This document shows positions 7,423-14,998 of a stretch of 32,183 nucleotides of DNA, piece after piece; position 1 is the first letter of the stretch, and the number at the start of each line of letters is the position of its first letter. Location of the stretch: the NCBI GenBank assembly GCA_022729795.1, contig DZBD01000012.1, positions 1-32,183 on the forward strand, read 5' to 3'. This stretch comes from Sulfuricurvum sp. GTDB taxonomy: Bacteria; Campylobacterota; Campylobacteria; Campylobacterales; Sulfurimonadaceae. The position numbers and the translations under genes were made by a program. Below the pieces are notes generated by a model. That model made no database searches. It was not told where the DNA came from and saw only the letters and a program-made list of their open reading frames with translations.

Positions 7423-8640
7423 ATGTTACAAAATTTATTTTTACTTTATTTACTACTGTTTACAACTTTAAGCGCCAATACGCTGCAAGAAGCAATTGAT
7501 AGCGCTCCTGAGGGCTCTATTTTAAAGCTTTCTGCCGGTATTTACAAAGGAGGCATAACCATAAACAAGCCTCTTACGATTCTTGGAATTCAAGAGGGTG
7601 TTGTTATTGATGGGGAAAATAATGGAACCGTTATTGCGATCAAAAGCTCTTATGTCACTTTAAAAAATTTAAAAATTATCGGCAGCGGGGACAGACATGA
7701 AAGTCTTGATTCAGGGATTACTCTTAAAGAAAGTAAAAATTGCGAGATAAGTTACTGCATAATAGATGATTGTCTTTTTGGCATTGATCTTCAAATGGTC
7801 AGTAACTCCATAATTTCTCACAATACGATTACTTCAAAAGATTTTGATTTAGGTCTTCGCGGTGATGGACTGAGACTTTGGTACAGTAACGACAATATCA
7901 TAAAAAAGAACTCCTTAATAAAATCCAGAGACATGGTCGTTTGGTATTCTCATGGCAATGAAATCGTAGAAAACGAGGGCATATACGGTCGTTACTCTTT
8001 GCACTTCATGTATGCCGGTAAAAATTTAGTCAAAAACAATCATTACCGATACAATAGTGTAGGAATATTTTTTATGTATTCTAAAGATACTATCGCTATC
8101 GGCAACACTGTAAAAAGCTCTTTAGGAGCTACAGGAATGGGTATAGGTCTCAAAGAGGTTACAAATTTTAGACTTGAGAATAATACTGTTCTTTACTGTG
8201 CGCAGGGACTTTATATAGACAGATCTCCCTTTGAACCTGACACGCACAACTGGATGATAGGCAATAAAATTCTTTACAATGCAGAAGCCCTTCATTTTCA
8301 TTCACTCAGTGAAAACAATGTGATTAAAGAAAATACGATTATGGGGAATATAGAAGATATTGTCAATGACAGCAGAGGTAGTAAAACAGATGAAAATGAA
8401 ATAGTCGGAAATTACTGGGACAACTATGTAGGATTTGACAGAGACGGCGACAATGTCGGTGACACAACACATAAAGTCTACCAATATGCCGACCAACTCT
8501 GGGTATATAATCCGGATGTAAAATTTTTTTACGGTTCACCGGTAATTTCTTTGCTCAACTTTTTGGCAAAATTAGCTCCTTTTACAAAACCGCTCTTTTT
8601 GCTTGAAGACGAGAAACCAAAAGTCAGGATTGAAGGATAA
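7423..8640 (+). CDS. nosD: NosD, periplasmic beta-helix protein for CuZ assembly
   Basis: The 405-residue product has a signal peptide (MLQNLFLLYLLLFTTLSA) followed by regular short repeats rich in N, I and G (for example GIDLQMVSNSIISHNTI), the CASH/carbohydrate-binding right-handed beta-helix. The NYWDNYVGFDRDGDNVGD motif near residue 330 is highly characteristic of NosD. NosD works with the NosFY ABC transporter to supply the CuZ centre of NosZ in the periplasm. The ribosome site before this ATG is weak, so translation may depend on coupling to nosB, which ends 21 bases upstream. Confidence 0.95.
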   Translation: MLQNLFLLYLLLFTTLSANTLQEAIDSAPEGSILKLSAGIYKGGITINKPLTILGIQEGVVIDGENNGTVIAIKSSYVTLKNLKIIGSGDRHESLDSGITLKESKNCEISYCIIDDCLFGIDLQMVSNSIISHNTITSKDFDLGLRGDGLRLWYSNDNIIKKNSLIKSRDMVVWYSHGNEIVENEGIYGRYSLHFMYAGKNLVKNNHYRYNSVGIFFMYSKDTIAIGNTVKSSLGATGMGIGLKEVTNFRLENNTVLYCAQGLYIDRSPFEPDTHNWMIGNKILYNAEALHFHSLSENNVIKENTIMGNIEDIVNDSRGSKTDENEIVGNYWDNYVGFDRDGDNVGDTTHKVYQYADQLWVYNPDVKFFYGSPVISLLNFLAKLAPFTKPLFLLEDEKPKVRIEG

Positions 8641-8642
8641 AC

Positions 8643-9383
8643 ATGGAAAAAGTACAAACAGATAGAAGAAAATTTGTAGCATATTCTACGCTTGCTATGC
8701 TAGGCTTAGTTCTTGGTGGCGGGATGGTATTGTCTCCCTATACACTTCGAGCTGAAAATAGATTACGCCCTCCCGGTGCAGTCCCTGAGAAACAATTTTT
8801 AGCTTTATGTATAAAATGTGGACAGTGCTTACAGGTTTGCCCTTATCACTCTATTAAATTGGCAGATTTTGTTAGCGGTCACGGTGTTGGAACGCCTTAC
8901 ATAGACGCAAATGAAAGGGGCTGTTATGCATGTAGCGCTGTTCCTTGCGTTTTGGCTTGTCCTAGCGGTGCACTTGATCACCATTGTGAAAAACCTGCAG
9001 ATATTCATATGGGTATAGCAGTTTTGGAATTTCCCGACACCTGTCTAGCCATGAACAACACCCCAATTCATAAGGGCTATAACGCGAAGATGCATGACTT
9101 TACCGACTCCGTGCGAAATGTCACAGAGTTGGAAGAAAAACTTCTCACCAAATTGGACTCTTTTGAGGGCAAACAGTGCACTTTATGTGCAGATATGTGT
9201 CCGCTTGAAAATCCTCTAAGTGCCATTGCTATGGTTCCAAGTGCAAATGGCGGCAACAAACCTGAAGTTTATGATGGATGTATCGGATGCGGTGTTTGCC
9301 AAGAAGTTTGTCCTACAAACACTCCATCTATCGTTGTTAAACCAAGAGTTACATATGCTGCGTTTTACGCAAATCAAAATTAG
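8643..9383 (+). CDS. nosG: NosG, NapG/MauM-type periplasmic ferredoxin
   Basis: The 246-residue protein starts with a twin-arginine-type signal (TDRRKFVAYSTLAML), so it is probably exported folded with its clusters. Four cysteine groups can be seen: CIKCGQCLQVCP, CYACSAVPCVLACP, CTLCADMCP and CIGCGVCQEVCP, each suited to one [4Fe-4S] cluster. NapG-like proteins work with membrane NapH-like partners to move electrons from menaquinol to periplasmic reductases. Here the partner is NosH (10611) and the acceptors are probably the NosC cytochromes and then NosZ. It lies 2 bases after nosD. Confidence 0.94.
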   Translation: MEKVQTDRRKFVAYSTLAMLGLVLGGGMVLSPYTLRAENRLRPPGAVPEKQFLALCIKCGQCLQVCPYHSIKLADFVSGHGVGTPYIDANERGCYACSAVPCVLACPSGALDHHCEKPADIHMGIAVLEFPDTCLAMNNTPIHKGYNAKMHDFTDSVRNVTELEEKLLTKLDSFEGKQCTLCADMCPLENPLSAIAMVPSANGGNKPEVYDGCIGCGVCQEVCPTNTPSIVVKPRVTYAAFYANQN

Positions 9384-9391
9384 GAAATGAA

Positions 9392-10015
9392 ATGAAACCT
9401 TATATTTTAAAATCACACTTTAAGAGTTTAGCAGTGGCTTCCGGTCTTTTACTTTGTATATCCTTCATAGGATGTAGTGACAAACCTGAGGAAAAAAACT
9501 TAACGCAGAACACGTCAGAGAGTGTTCCAAAAATTGAGGTTTCACACAATGAAAACGCAAGAGAGATTAAAGTTCAAACTAAAGCACAAGATGCAAACCA
9601 GAGTAAATCATACTACTATGACTACAATATTAAAAGTGAATACGATGTAAACGCTCAACCGGCAAATGAAGACGCTTCCGTTAGAACCAAGCCAAGAACT
9701 GTTGTTGAGGCGAATATTAATGTACGAAGTCCCTATGAAAATGTGCAAGTATCTATGCTCGTAAATAAACTAAGTAAAAAATTCATACTCAAATGTTCCG
9801 CATGCCATAACGATTATGCTAACGGTATTATCGGTCCATCTCTTCTTACAAAAGATGCTGATTATATTGTGAATAAAATAACGCAATATAAAAGCGGTGA
9901 AAAAACCAACGTCCTCATGAATGACCTCATAAAAATGATGAGTGATGAAGAAATTAAAACATTAGCTGAAGAAATATCGAACTTCAATAAACAAATAAAC
10001 GAAATGAGGAACTAA
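9392..10015 (+). CDS. nosC1: NosC1, lipoprotein cytochrome c
   Basis: The 207-residue precursor has a lipobox (SFIGC) after its hydrophobic N-terminus, so it is probably anchored to a membrane by lipid. A low-complexity linker of about 110 residues leads to a monohaem domain with CSACH at about residue 136, and a later Met-rich stretch (VLMNDLIKMMSDEE) that may hold the axial Met. In Wolinella-type clusters NosC1 and NosC2 carry electrons from the NosGH menaquinol pathway to NosZ. It is followed after 1 base by nosC2, whose haem domain is similar. Confidence 0.88.
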   Translation: MKPYILKSHFKSLAVASGLLLCISFIGCSDKPEEKNLTQNTSESVPKIEVSHNENAREIKVQTKAQDANQSKSYYYDYNIKSEYDVNAQPANEDASVRTKPRTVVEANINVRSPYENVQVSMLVNKLSKKFILKCSACHNDYANGIIGPSLLTKDADYIVNKITQYKSGEKTNVLMNDLIKMMSDEEIKTLAEEISNFNKQINEMRN

Positions 10016-10016
10016 A

Positions 10017-10532
10017 ATGAAAAACATAATTGTAGGATTTGCAACTTTACTAGTTATCGCACTCATGGCTTGGACAGCATCAGGCGGGCGAGCATATCAC
10101 GGCGGTGAAGCGGCAAAAATCATTGCGGATTTTGGAAATGACATGACACAAAATGCTAAAGTAGAACCGGCCGCGACTACCCAAGAAAAAGATGACAGAG
10201 AAAAAGAATCGGACAAACTCGGTGCTCTTCGTGATCAAGCAGGAAATGCAGGGGCATTTAAGGTCTCTCAAGAATATAAAAGTAAATGTTCTTCCTGCCA
10301 CGGAGTGAACGGTTCAGGAGAACAAAATGGCAAAGCGCTTATGGGACCTAAACTATTTGGACAAAGCAGTGAAAAAATTTACCAAAGTTTACTAGATTTT
10401 AAAGACGGCAGAAAAGAGAATATGATTATGAAAGGTCTTTTACTTCAACTTGATGAAGGTGAATTAAAAAGATTTGCGGATGAAATCGGAGAGTTTCCGG
10501 CAAGAGCTAAAGAGATGCAAGAGAGCAACTAA
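10017..10532 (+). CDS. nosC2: NosC2, membrane-anchored cytochrome c
   Basis: The 171-residue protein has an uncleaved-looking N-terminal TM helix (about 3-20), a charged linker (about 40-75) and a C-terminal cytochrome domain with CSSCH near residue 94. The distal MIMKGLLLQLDEGE segment matches the NosC1 and c553 pattern (MKGLMxxMxxxE). It is the second of the paired NosC cytochromes, and its membrane anchor keeps it close to NosH. The tail (10532) and the next gene are separated by 78 bases that hold a palindrome (10564-10581). Confidence 0.88.
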   Translation: MKNIIVGFATLLVIALMAWTASGGRAYHGGEAAKIIADFGNDMTQNAKVEPAATTQEKDDREKESDKLGALRDQAGNAGAFKVSQEYKSKCSSCHGVNGSGEQNGKALMGPKLFGQSSEKIYQSLLDFKDGRKENMIMKGLLLQLDEGELKRFADEIGEFPARAKEMQESN

Positions 10533-10563
10533 AACTCAAGTAAAGCTTTAGTGACTGAATATG

Positions 10564-10581
10564 ATTTGAACTTGTTCAAAT
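10564..10581. promoter_or_regulatory. Perfect 18-bp palindrome upstream of nosH
   Basis: ATTTGAAC-TT-GTTCAAAT has an FNR-like form (TTGAA-N4-TTCAA). No -10 sits at the spacing seen at the other boxes, since the expected place overlaps the nosH start. It may be a weak internal regulator site or a small processing hairpin. I do not call a promoter here. Confidence 0.4.
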
Positions 10582-10610
10582 TATATGAGATTTATGAGTA
10601 GGAGATGGAC

Positions 10611-11516
10611 ATGGATAAATATAACAGCAGAGCAACTATAGGAAAAACAACTTTTTGGTCCACATTTTTTGACACCACAAAAGAGGGAAAATCAAAATTT
10701 AGCTATAGAATGAAAAGATGGATTTTAGTTATAACTATTCATCTTTTATTTTTCTTATCTTTTTTTATTGATTTGCAGATGCTTGAAGGCACTCTTAACG
10801 GTTCAAGATTTTTAGGATTTCACTTAATCGACCCTTTTACTACTTTGGAAGTTTTTTTATCAACCTTCCACATGCCTATAAACATAGTCATAGGTACCAT
10901 TACAATCCTTATAGTCTATCTGCTAGTCGGTGGAAGAACCTACTGTTCTTGGGTCTGTCCGTATGGTTTGCTCAGTGAAATAGGTGAAAAAATTCACAAC
11001 ACTTTAGTGGCAAAAAAAATCATTAAAAGCAGAAAATTTGACCATAGAGTAAGACATATATTTTGGGCAATATTTCTCATTTTATCTTTTACGAGCGGTT
11101 ATTTAGTTTTTGAAACTTTGAACGTCGTCGGTATTTTGAGCAGAGCCATTGCATATGGTTGGAGTCTTGCGCTTATCTGGGTTCTTACCGTGTTTTTGAT
11201 TGAAGTATTTTACTCACGCCGTGCATGGTGTACGTATATATGCCCCATCGGAACGACGTATGGTTATCTAGGCAAAGTCAGTGCACTAAGAGTTGAGTGG
11301 AATGACAACTGCGACCACTGCATGGTGTGTCATGATGTCTGTTTTGAAAACCAAGTACTTGAGATTGTCAAAGCAAAATACGATAAACAAAGAGAAGAAA
11401 AAGGGATTACGAAAGAGTACATCACCGGAAACGACTGTACGCTTTGCGGCAGATGTATAGATGTCTGCCATACAGATGCTCTCAACTTCGACTTTAGACT
11501 TAAAAATTTGGTGTAA
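10611..11516 (+). CDS. nosH: NosH, NapH-type quinol-oxidising membrane ferredoxin
   Basis: The 301-residue protein has about four TM helices (about 35-55, 85-105, 150-170 and 180-200), two CxxxCP motifs (CSWVCP and CTYICP) and two C-terminal ferredoxin motifs (CDHCMVCHDVC and CTLCGRCIDVC), the NapH/NosR-C pattern. NapH-type proteins take electrons from menaquinol and pass them to a NapG-like partner, here NosG. The start at 10611 is preferred to 10605 because GGAG touches the first ATG but lies 6 bases before the second. No full-length NosR flavoprotein is present, as expected for clade II. Confidence 0.93.
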   Translation: MDKYNSRATIGKTTFWSTFFDTTKEGKSKFSYRMKRWILVITIHLLFFLSFFIDLQMLEGTLNGSRFLGFHLIDPFTTLEVFLSTFHMPINIVIGTITILIVYLLVGGRTYCSWVCPYGLLSEIGEKIHNTLVAKKIIKSRKFDHRVRHIFWAIFLILSFTSGYLVFETLNVVGILSRAIAYGWSLALIWVLTVFLIEVFYSRRAWCTYICPIGTTYGYLGKVSALRVEWNDNCDHCMVCHDVCFENQVLEIVKAKYDKQREEKGITKEYITGNDCTLCGRCIDVCHTDALNFDFRLKNLV

Positions 11517-11519
11517 CAG

Positions 11520-12158
11520 ATGATAAAAATTTCTAATCTAACTAAAAAATTCGGTTCCCATATCTCTTTGGATAACCTTAGTTGTGAGTTTCACAAAAAT
11601 GAGTCCATTGCGCTTATGGGAGCAAATGGAGCAGGAAAGACGACGCTTATTCGCAGCATACTCGGCTACTATCATCCAGATATTGGAGAGATTTTAGTCA
11701 ATGGAACAAACCCGATACAAGACAGAGTCAAGGTGCTTCAAGACATTAGCTTTGTCCCGCAATTGCCGCCACCGATTAAACTCAGTTTACATGAGCTGAT
11801 GCAGTACGTAAGCATCAGTGCTCATGTAGAAAAAGAGTTGATTGTGCATTATGCCAATGAGATGAAACTTGACATTAAAGCCAATATGCATAAATCATTT
11901 TTCAAACTAAGCGGTGGAATGAAACAAAAAATGTTGATTGCCATAAGCTTGGCAAAAAACAGCACTATCATTATTTATGATGAGCCTACGGCAAATCTCG
12001 ATCCAAAAGCAAGAGATGATTTTTACAGACTGTTGCAACAAAATGAAGAAGAAAAAGTTCTTTTATTTGTTACGCATAGATTGGAAGAAGTAAAAGATTT
12101 GGTTAACAGACAAATTTATATGGATTTGGGAAGAGTGGTTTGGGATGAAAAAGCTTAA
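11520..12158 (+). CDS. nosF: NosF, ABC transporter ATPase
   Basis: The 212-residue ATP-binding subunit has Walker A GANGAGKTT (about 34-42), signature LSGGMKQKM, Walker B IIIYDEPTANLD and a switch histidine (FVTHR). It is shorter than the roughly 300-residue proteobacterial NosF, lacking a C-terminal extension. With NosY and NosD it forms the ABC system needed for CuZ assembly. It starts 3 bases after nosH and overlaps nosL by 14 bases, so translation is coupled. Confidence 0.93.
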   Translation: MIKISNLTKKFGSHISLDNLSCEFHKNESIALMGANGAGKTTLIRSILGYYHPDIGEILVNGTNPIQDRVKVLQDISFVPQLPPPIKLSLHELMQYVSISAHVEKELIVHYANEMKLDIKANMHKSFFKLSGGMKQKMLIAISLAKNSTIIIYDEPTANLDPKARDDFYRLLQQNEEEKVLLFVTHRLEEVKDLVNRQIYMDLGRVVWDEKA

Positions 12159-12609
12159 ATTTTTATTTTATCTGGGAATATTGTTTATTTTTCTTGGCGG
12201 ATGTAATACCGTAAAGAAAGATTCTGATAATAAATTTAAAGAAAAATCAAGAATTTGTCCACAATGCAATATGGAACTTCCCCCTTCCAATATCCACACC
12301 ACCGTGCTACATGAGGGAAATGAAGAGGAACATTTTGATGATATAGGATGTATGATTTTGTGGTTGGCTAAAAAAAATACCGACATCAACGCAGTCTTGG
12401 CGGAAGTGTTTACCAACGACACGCACAAGTACATAAACGCAGGTGCTGCTCACTACAAAATCAATGAGAAAACTCCTATGCTTTATGGATTTTCTGCCTA
12501 TGAAAATATGCAAGAAGGTTCTATCTCTTATGAAGAGGTTTTTATAAGAATGCGACGCGGTGAACATATGGCAAATCCAAAAATTAGAAAACAGATATTA
12601 GGATACTAG
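12145..12609 (+). CDS. nosL: NosL, copper-chaperone lipoprotein
   Basis: The 154-residue precursor has a lipobox ending at Cys20 (LGGC) and the NosL copper motif C38-PQ-C41-N-M43, followed by the family's HFDDIGCMILWL segment. NosL is a periplasmic lipoprotein that binds Cu(I) and hands it to NosD or apo-NosZ. It overlaps nosF and precedes nosY. It is closest in form to the NosL encoded at 14518-14964, with the metal motif at identical positions and FDDIGCM in both. This is the NosL belonging to the canonical NosDFY system. Confidence 0.94.
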   Translation: MKKLKFLFYLGILFIFLGGCNTVKKDSDNKFKEKSRICPQCNMELPPSNIHTTVLHEGNEEEHFDDIGCMILWLAKKNTDINAVLAEVFTNDTHKYINAGAAHYKINEKTPMLYGFSAYENMQEGSISYEEVFIRMRRGEHMANPKIRKQILGY

Positions 12610-12617
12610 GAAACATT

Positions 12618-13445
12618 ATGAATAATTTACTTTTAATCGCATACTTAGATTTGAAAGAGTCCATCAGAGCAAAATGGTTTGTGGTTTATTCGCTCGTTTT
12701 TGGCGGGATGATCGCCCTCTTTTTTATAGCAGGAGTTACAGAGTCCCAGGTGATGGGTTTTAGCGGTTTGAGCAGACTTCTTTTGATGTATATTCAAATT
12801 ACCATCGTTATTTTACCTATTTTTATACTCATCACAACCGTCAGGTCTATCTCAGGAGACAGAGACAATCACATTTTAGAGTATATGTTATGCTTTCCCA
12901 TCTCTCTTAGACAGTACTACTGGGGAAAAATTATCGGTAGATTTATCACCGTTTATCTGCCTGTACTCTTTGCTATGGTTGTTGCGATTTTTTTTGGTGC
13001 GTTTAAAGGAGCCTCAATTCCATGGAGTATCTTCTTTTTATACACCGGTCTTTTGTTTGCTCTCTCAAGCGCATTTTTAGGCATCGCTTTTTTCATCTCC
13101 TCTTTTGTAAAATCCTCTGAAGTAGCCCTTGGTATTGCGTTTTTTATATGGATATTTTTGCTTGCGTTTATAGATATTGCGCTTATCTCTTTGATGATGC
13201 AACAGAGATTTAACGAAGAGCTTATTATTGTCATAGCTATGCTCAATCCTATGGAAATTTTCAGAGTTGCAGCCATCTCACTTTTTGACCCCGAACTTAC
13301 AGTTATGGGACCGGTTGCGTTTTATATCCTAGACTTTATGAGTCAGACAATTTTTGTTTTGGTTTCTATAGTATACCCCTTCGCAATAGGAGGAGCTTTT
13401 GCCTTTGCAGGTTTTAAAATTTTTGAGAAAAAAGATTTAGTTTAA
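12618..13445 (+). CDS. nosY: NosY, ABC transporter permease
   Basis: The 275-residue membrane protein has six predicted TM helices (about 18-40, 55-80, 105-130, 138-165, 170-190 and 240-265) and a cytosolic GDRDNHILEYMLCFPISLRQYYWGKI segment typical of NosY/ABC2-type permeases. It pairs with NosF. The usual order F-Y-L is changed to F-L-Y. A ribosome site AGGAAAC precedes ATG 12618. Confidence 0.93.
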   Translation: MNNLLLIAYLDLKESIRAKWFVVYSLVFGGMIALFFIAGVTESQVMGFSGLSRLLLMYIQITIVILPIFILITTVRSISGDRDNHILEYMLCFPISLRQYYWGKIIGRFITVYLPVLFAMVVAIFFGAFKGASIPWSIFFLYTGLLFALSSAFLGIAFFISSFVKSSEVALGIAFFIWIFLLAFIDIALISLMMQQRFNEELIIVIAMLNPMEIFRVAAISLFDPELTVMGPVAFYILDFMSQTIFVLVSIVYPFAIGGAFAFAGFKIFEKKDLV

Positions 13446-13456
13446 AAGGAGTTATT

Positions 13457-13927
13457 ATGAGAAAAATTGTTTTAGGAATAGTTATAGCATCGAGTCTTGT
13501 TTTTGGTTTTAGTATGGACTACACAAAAGAGACAAACTGCTTAGTTCGAAATTTAAAGGTTTACGAAGAACCTAAATGGGTAGCAAAAATAGAACTCTCC
13601 AACGCGAAAGAGGTCTTTTTTTCAAGTCCTAAAGCGATGTTTGAGTTTTATTTTCTTCCCGGAAAATGGTACGACCTCGGTGTAAAAAGCGAAAAAGATA
13701 TAAAAGAAATTTTAGTCACGGATTTTTCAAATATGCAAATCGTAAAAGCTAAAAGTTCTTTTTTTGTGTATGGAAGCAATGTAACTTCACCGGGCGGAGA
13801 TGACCTTGTTCCTTTTGCCTCCTACAAAGAAGCCAAAAAATTCGCCAAAGAACATAACGGAAAAAGAGTTTTGAGCTTTCAAGAAGTAAGTGATGCACTT
13901 ATCAGATTATTAAACGGGAGGATATAA
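13457..13927 (+). CDS. NosL-like periplasmic protein lacking the metal motif
   Basis: The 156-residue protein has a Sec signal peptide and a NosL-type fold. It lines up along its length with the NosL domain of the 18152-18883 protein (shared: YxEPKW/YKYPRW, IxEILVTDFxNMQIVKAKSSFFVYGS, LVPFASYKEAKKFAKEH). The CxxCxM site is gone: C28-LV-R31-N-L33 stands where C-x2-C-x-M should be. Copper binding in the usual way is therefore unlikely, and a structural or regulatory partner of the other NosL proteins is possible. GGAG precedes the ATG and the gene follows nosY by 11 bases, so it belongs to the nos operon. Confidence 0.8.
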   Translation: MRKIVLGIVIASSLVFGFSMDYTKETNCLVRNLKVYEEPKWVAKIELSNAKEVFFSSPKAMFEFYFLPGKWYDLGVKSEKDIKEILVTDFSNMQIVKAKSSFFVYGSNVTSPGGDDLVPFASYKEAKKFAKEHNGKRVLSFQEVSDALIRLLNGRI

Positions 13928-13931
13928 AACC

Positions 13932-14456
13932 ATGAGTAAGCCGATTCCACGCGATGAAGAGATAGTTTTAGACCCTAAAAGATATATAGTAAGTGAAACT
14001 GACGACAAAGGGAAGATTACTTTTTGCAATGATTATTTTATAGAAATTTGTGGATACACACAAGAAGAGTTAATCGGGCATCCACACAGCATCATCCGTC
14101 ATCCCGATATGCCGAAGGTTGTCTTTAAACTTTTGTGGCAGACCATATCTCAGGGTAAAAATATCAATGCAGTTGTCAAAAATTTAGCAAAAGACGGTAG
14201 ATATTACTGGATATTTACAGAGTTTGAATCAAGAAAAGACGCAGACAGCCAAAAAATCATAGGCTATACCGCCTCAAGAAAAGCTATCTCCAAACATGTT
14301 ATAGAAGTTATTTCCGACTTATACGCAAAGCTTTTAGAGATAGAGAAAAACACAGGCGTACAAGAGAGTGAAAAATTTCTTATTGCGTTTTTAAAATCCA
14401 AAGGTGAAGAGATAGAGTTCAAAGATATTATGGAAGAGATTCATAAATTTTACTAA
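13932..14456 (+). CDS. Lone PAS-domain protein (Aer-like PAS)
   Basis: The 174-residue soluble protein has one PAS domain at about 15-115, with the Aer-type sequence ETDDKGKITFCNDYFIEICG and the IIRHPDMPK motif typical of FAD-binding PAS domains of energy-taxis receptors. The C-terminal 60 residues are helical and show no kinase, GGDEF or methyl-accepting domain. It starts 4 bases after the NosL-like gene, so it is likely co-made with nos. It might sense redox state and dock on a receptor or kinase elsewhere. Confidence 0.85.
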   Translation: MSKPIPRDEEIVLDPKRYIVSETDDKGKITFCNDYFIEICGYTQEELIGHPHSIIRHPDMPKVVFKLLWQTISQGKNINAVVKNLAKDGRYYWIFTEFESRKDADSQKIIGYTASRKAISKHVIEVISDLYAKLLEIEKNTGVQESEKFLIAFLKSKGEEIEFKDIMEEIHKFY

Positions 14457-14476
14457 AAGAGGCTCTCGCGATGACG

Positions 14477-14507
14477 GTCATTGCGAGGAGGAACGACGAA
14501 GCAATCT
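14477..14507. repeat. Dispersed 'CATTGCGAG' palindromic repeat
   Basis: This 31-bp stretch begins GTCATTGCGAGGAG and ends CGACGAAGCAATCT. ATTGC and GCAAT form its outer arms. It is distinctly richer in G+C than its surroundings and fills the gap between two convergent genes. Very similar sequences (TCATTGCGAGGAG...CGAAGCAATC) are common as intergenic repeats in many unrelated bacteria; this comparison is from memory. It may act as a weak bidirectional terminator. Confidence 0.65.
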
Positions 14508-14517
14508 AGCTTATCCT

Positions 14518-14964
14518 TTACTTACCTATTTTAACAACTCTTTTGACTACTTCGTTGAAATCGACAATTTCTTCACCTTCTTTGATGCTCTCCTTTGTTT
14601 TATGCGCACTAAAACCATAGGCCATTGGAGTGATGTTTTGCGTGTCATAAAACGCAGTTCTTGCGTTTATCCATTCGCCGGTGCTCAGATCCGTAATCCA
14701 GATAATTGCGCCATCCTTCCACGCAATCTTTTCATCTTCAAACCAAAGCGCCATACAACCTATATCATCAAACATATATATTTTACCGCTCTGAGGTTCT
14801 CTTACCTGCACGGTGTTTTTTCTGTCACTTACAACCATCACACAGCGAGCACACATATCTCTATCCCAATGAACCTCTGCAACATCAGAGACAGATTTAC
14901 GCTCACAGCCGCTAAAAAGCGAACCCAAAACTAAAAAAGAAAGTAAAAATTTATACGATATCAT
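14518..14964 (-). CDS. NosL-type copper lipoprotein (second copy)
   Basis: The 148-residue precursor has a lipobox at Cys20 (LFSGC) and C38-AR-C41-V-M43, then MFDDIGCMALWF, the NosL core. The start at 14964 is chosen over 14976 because GGAG sits 6 bases before this ATG and nothing suitable precedes the other. It is the last gene of the minus-strand operon that holds the LolD/FtsX transporter, 34 bases after the 319-residue membrane protein. It probably handles copper for that second system; whether NosZ is the recipient is unknown. Confidence 0.9.
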   Translation of the reverse strand: MISYKFLLSFLVLGSLFSGCERKSVSDVAEVHWDRDMCARCVMVVSDRKNTVQVREPQSGKIYMFDDIGCMALWFEDEKIAWKDGAIIWITDLSTGEWINARTAFYDTQNITPMAYGFSAHKTKESIKEGEEIVDFNEVVKRVVKIGK

Positions 14965-14998
14965 CGAAAACTCCATTGTGTTAAAATAAAAATTTTTT

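Noticed and set aside
10564-10614. FNR promoter for nosH
   Set aside because: The palindrome is perfect, but no -10 is present at the expected place, which overlaps the ribosome site and start codon. Kept as a palindrome only.
12950-13280. Minus-strand 107-codon ORF inside nosY
   Set aside because: It is a composition shadow of a hydrophobic membrane protein gene.
14602-14934. Plus-strand ORF (110 codons) opposite the NosL gene at 14518-14964
   Set aside because: The minus strand encodes a lipoprotein with the full NosL motif; the plus-strand product resembles nothing.
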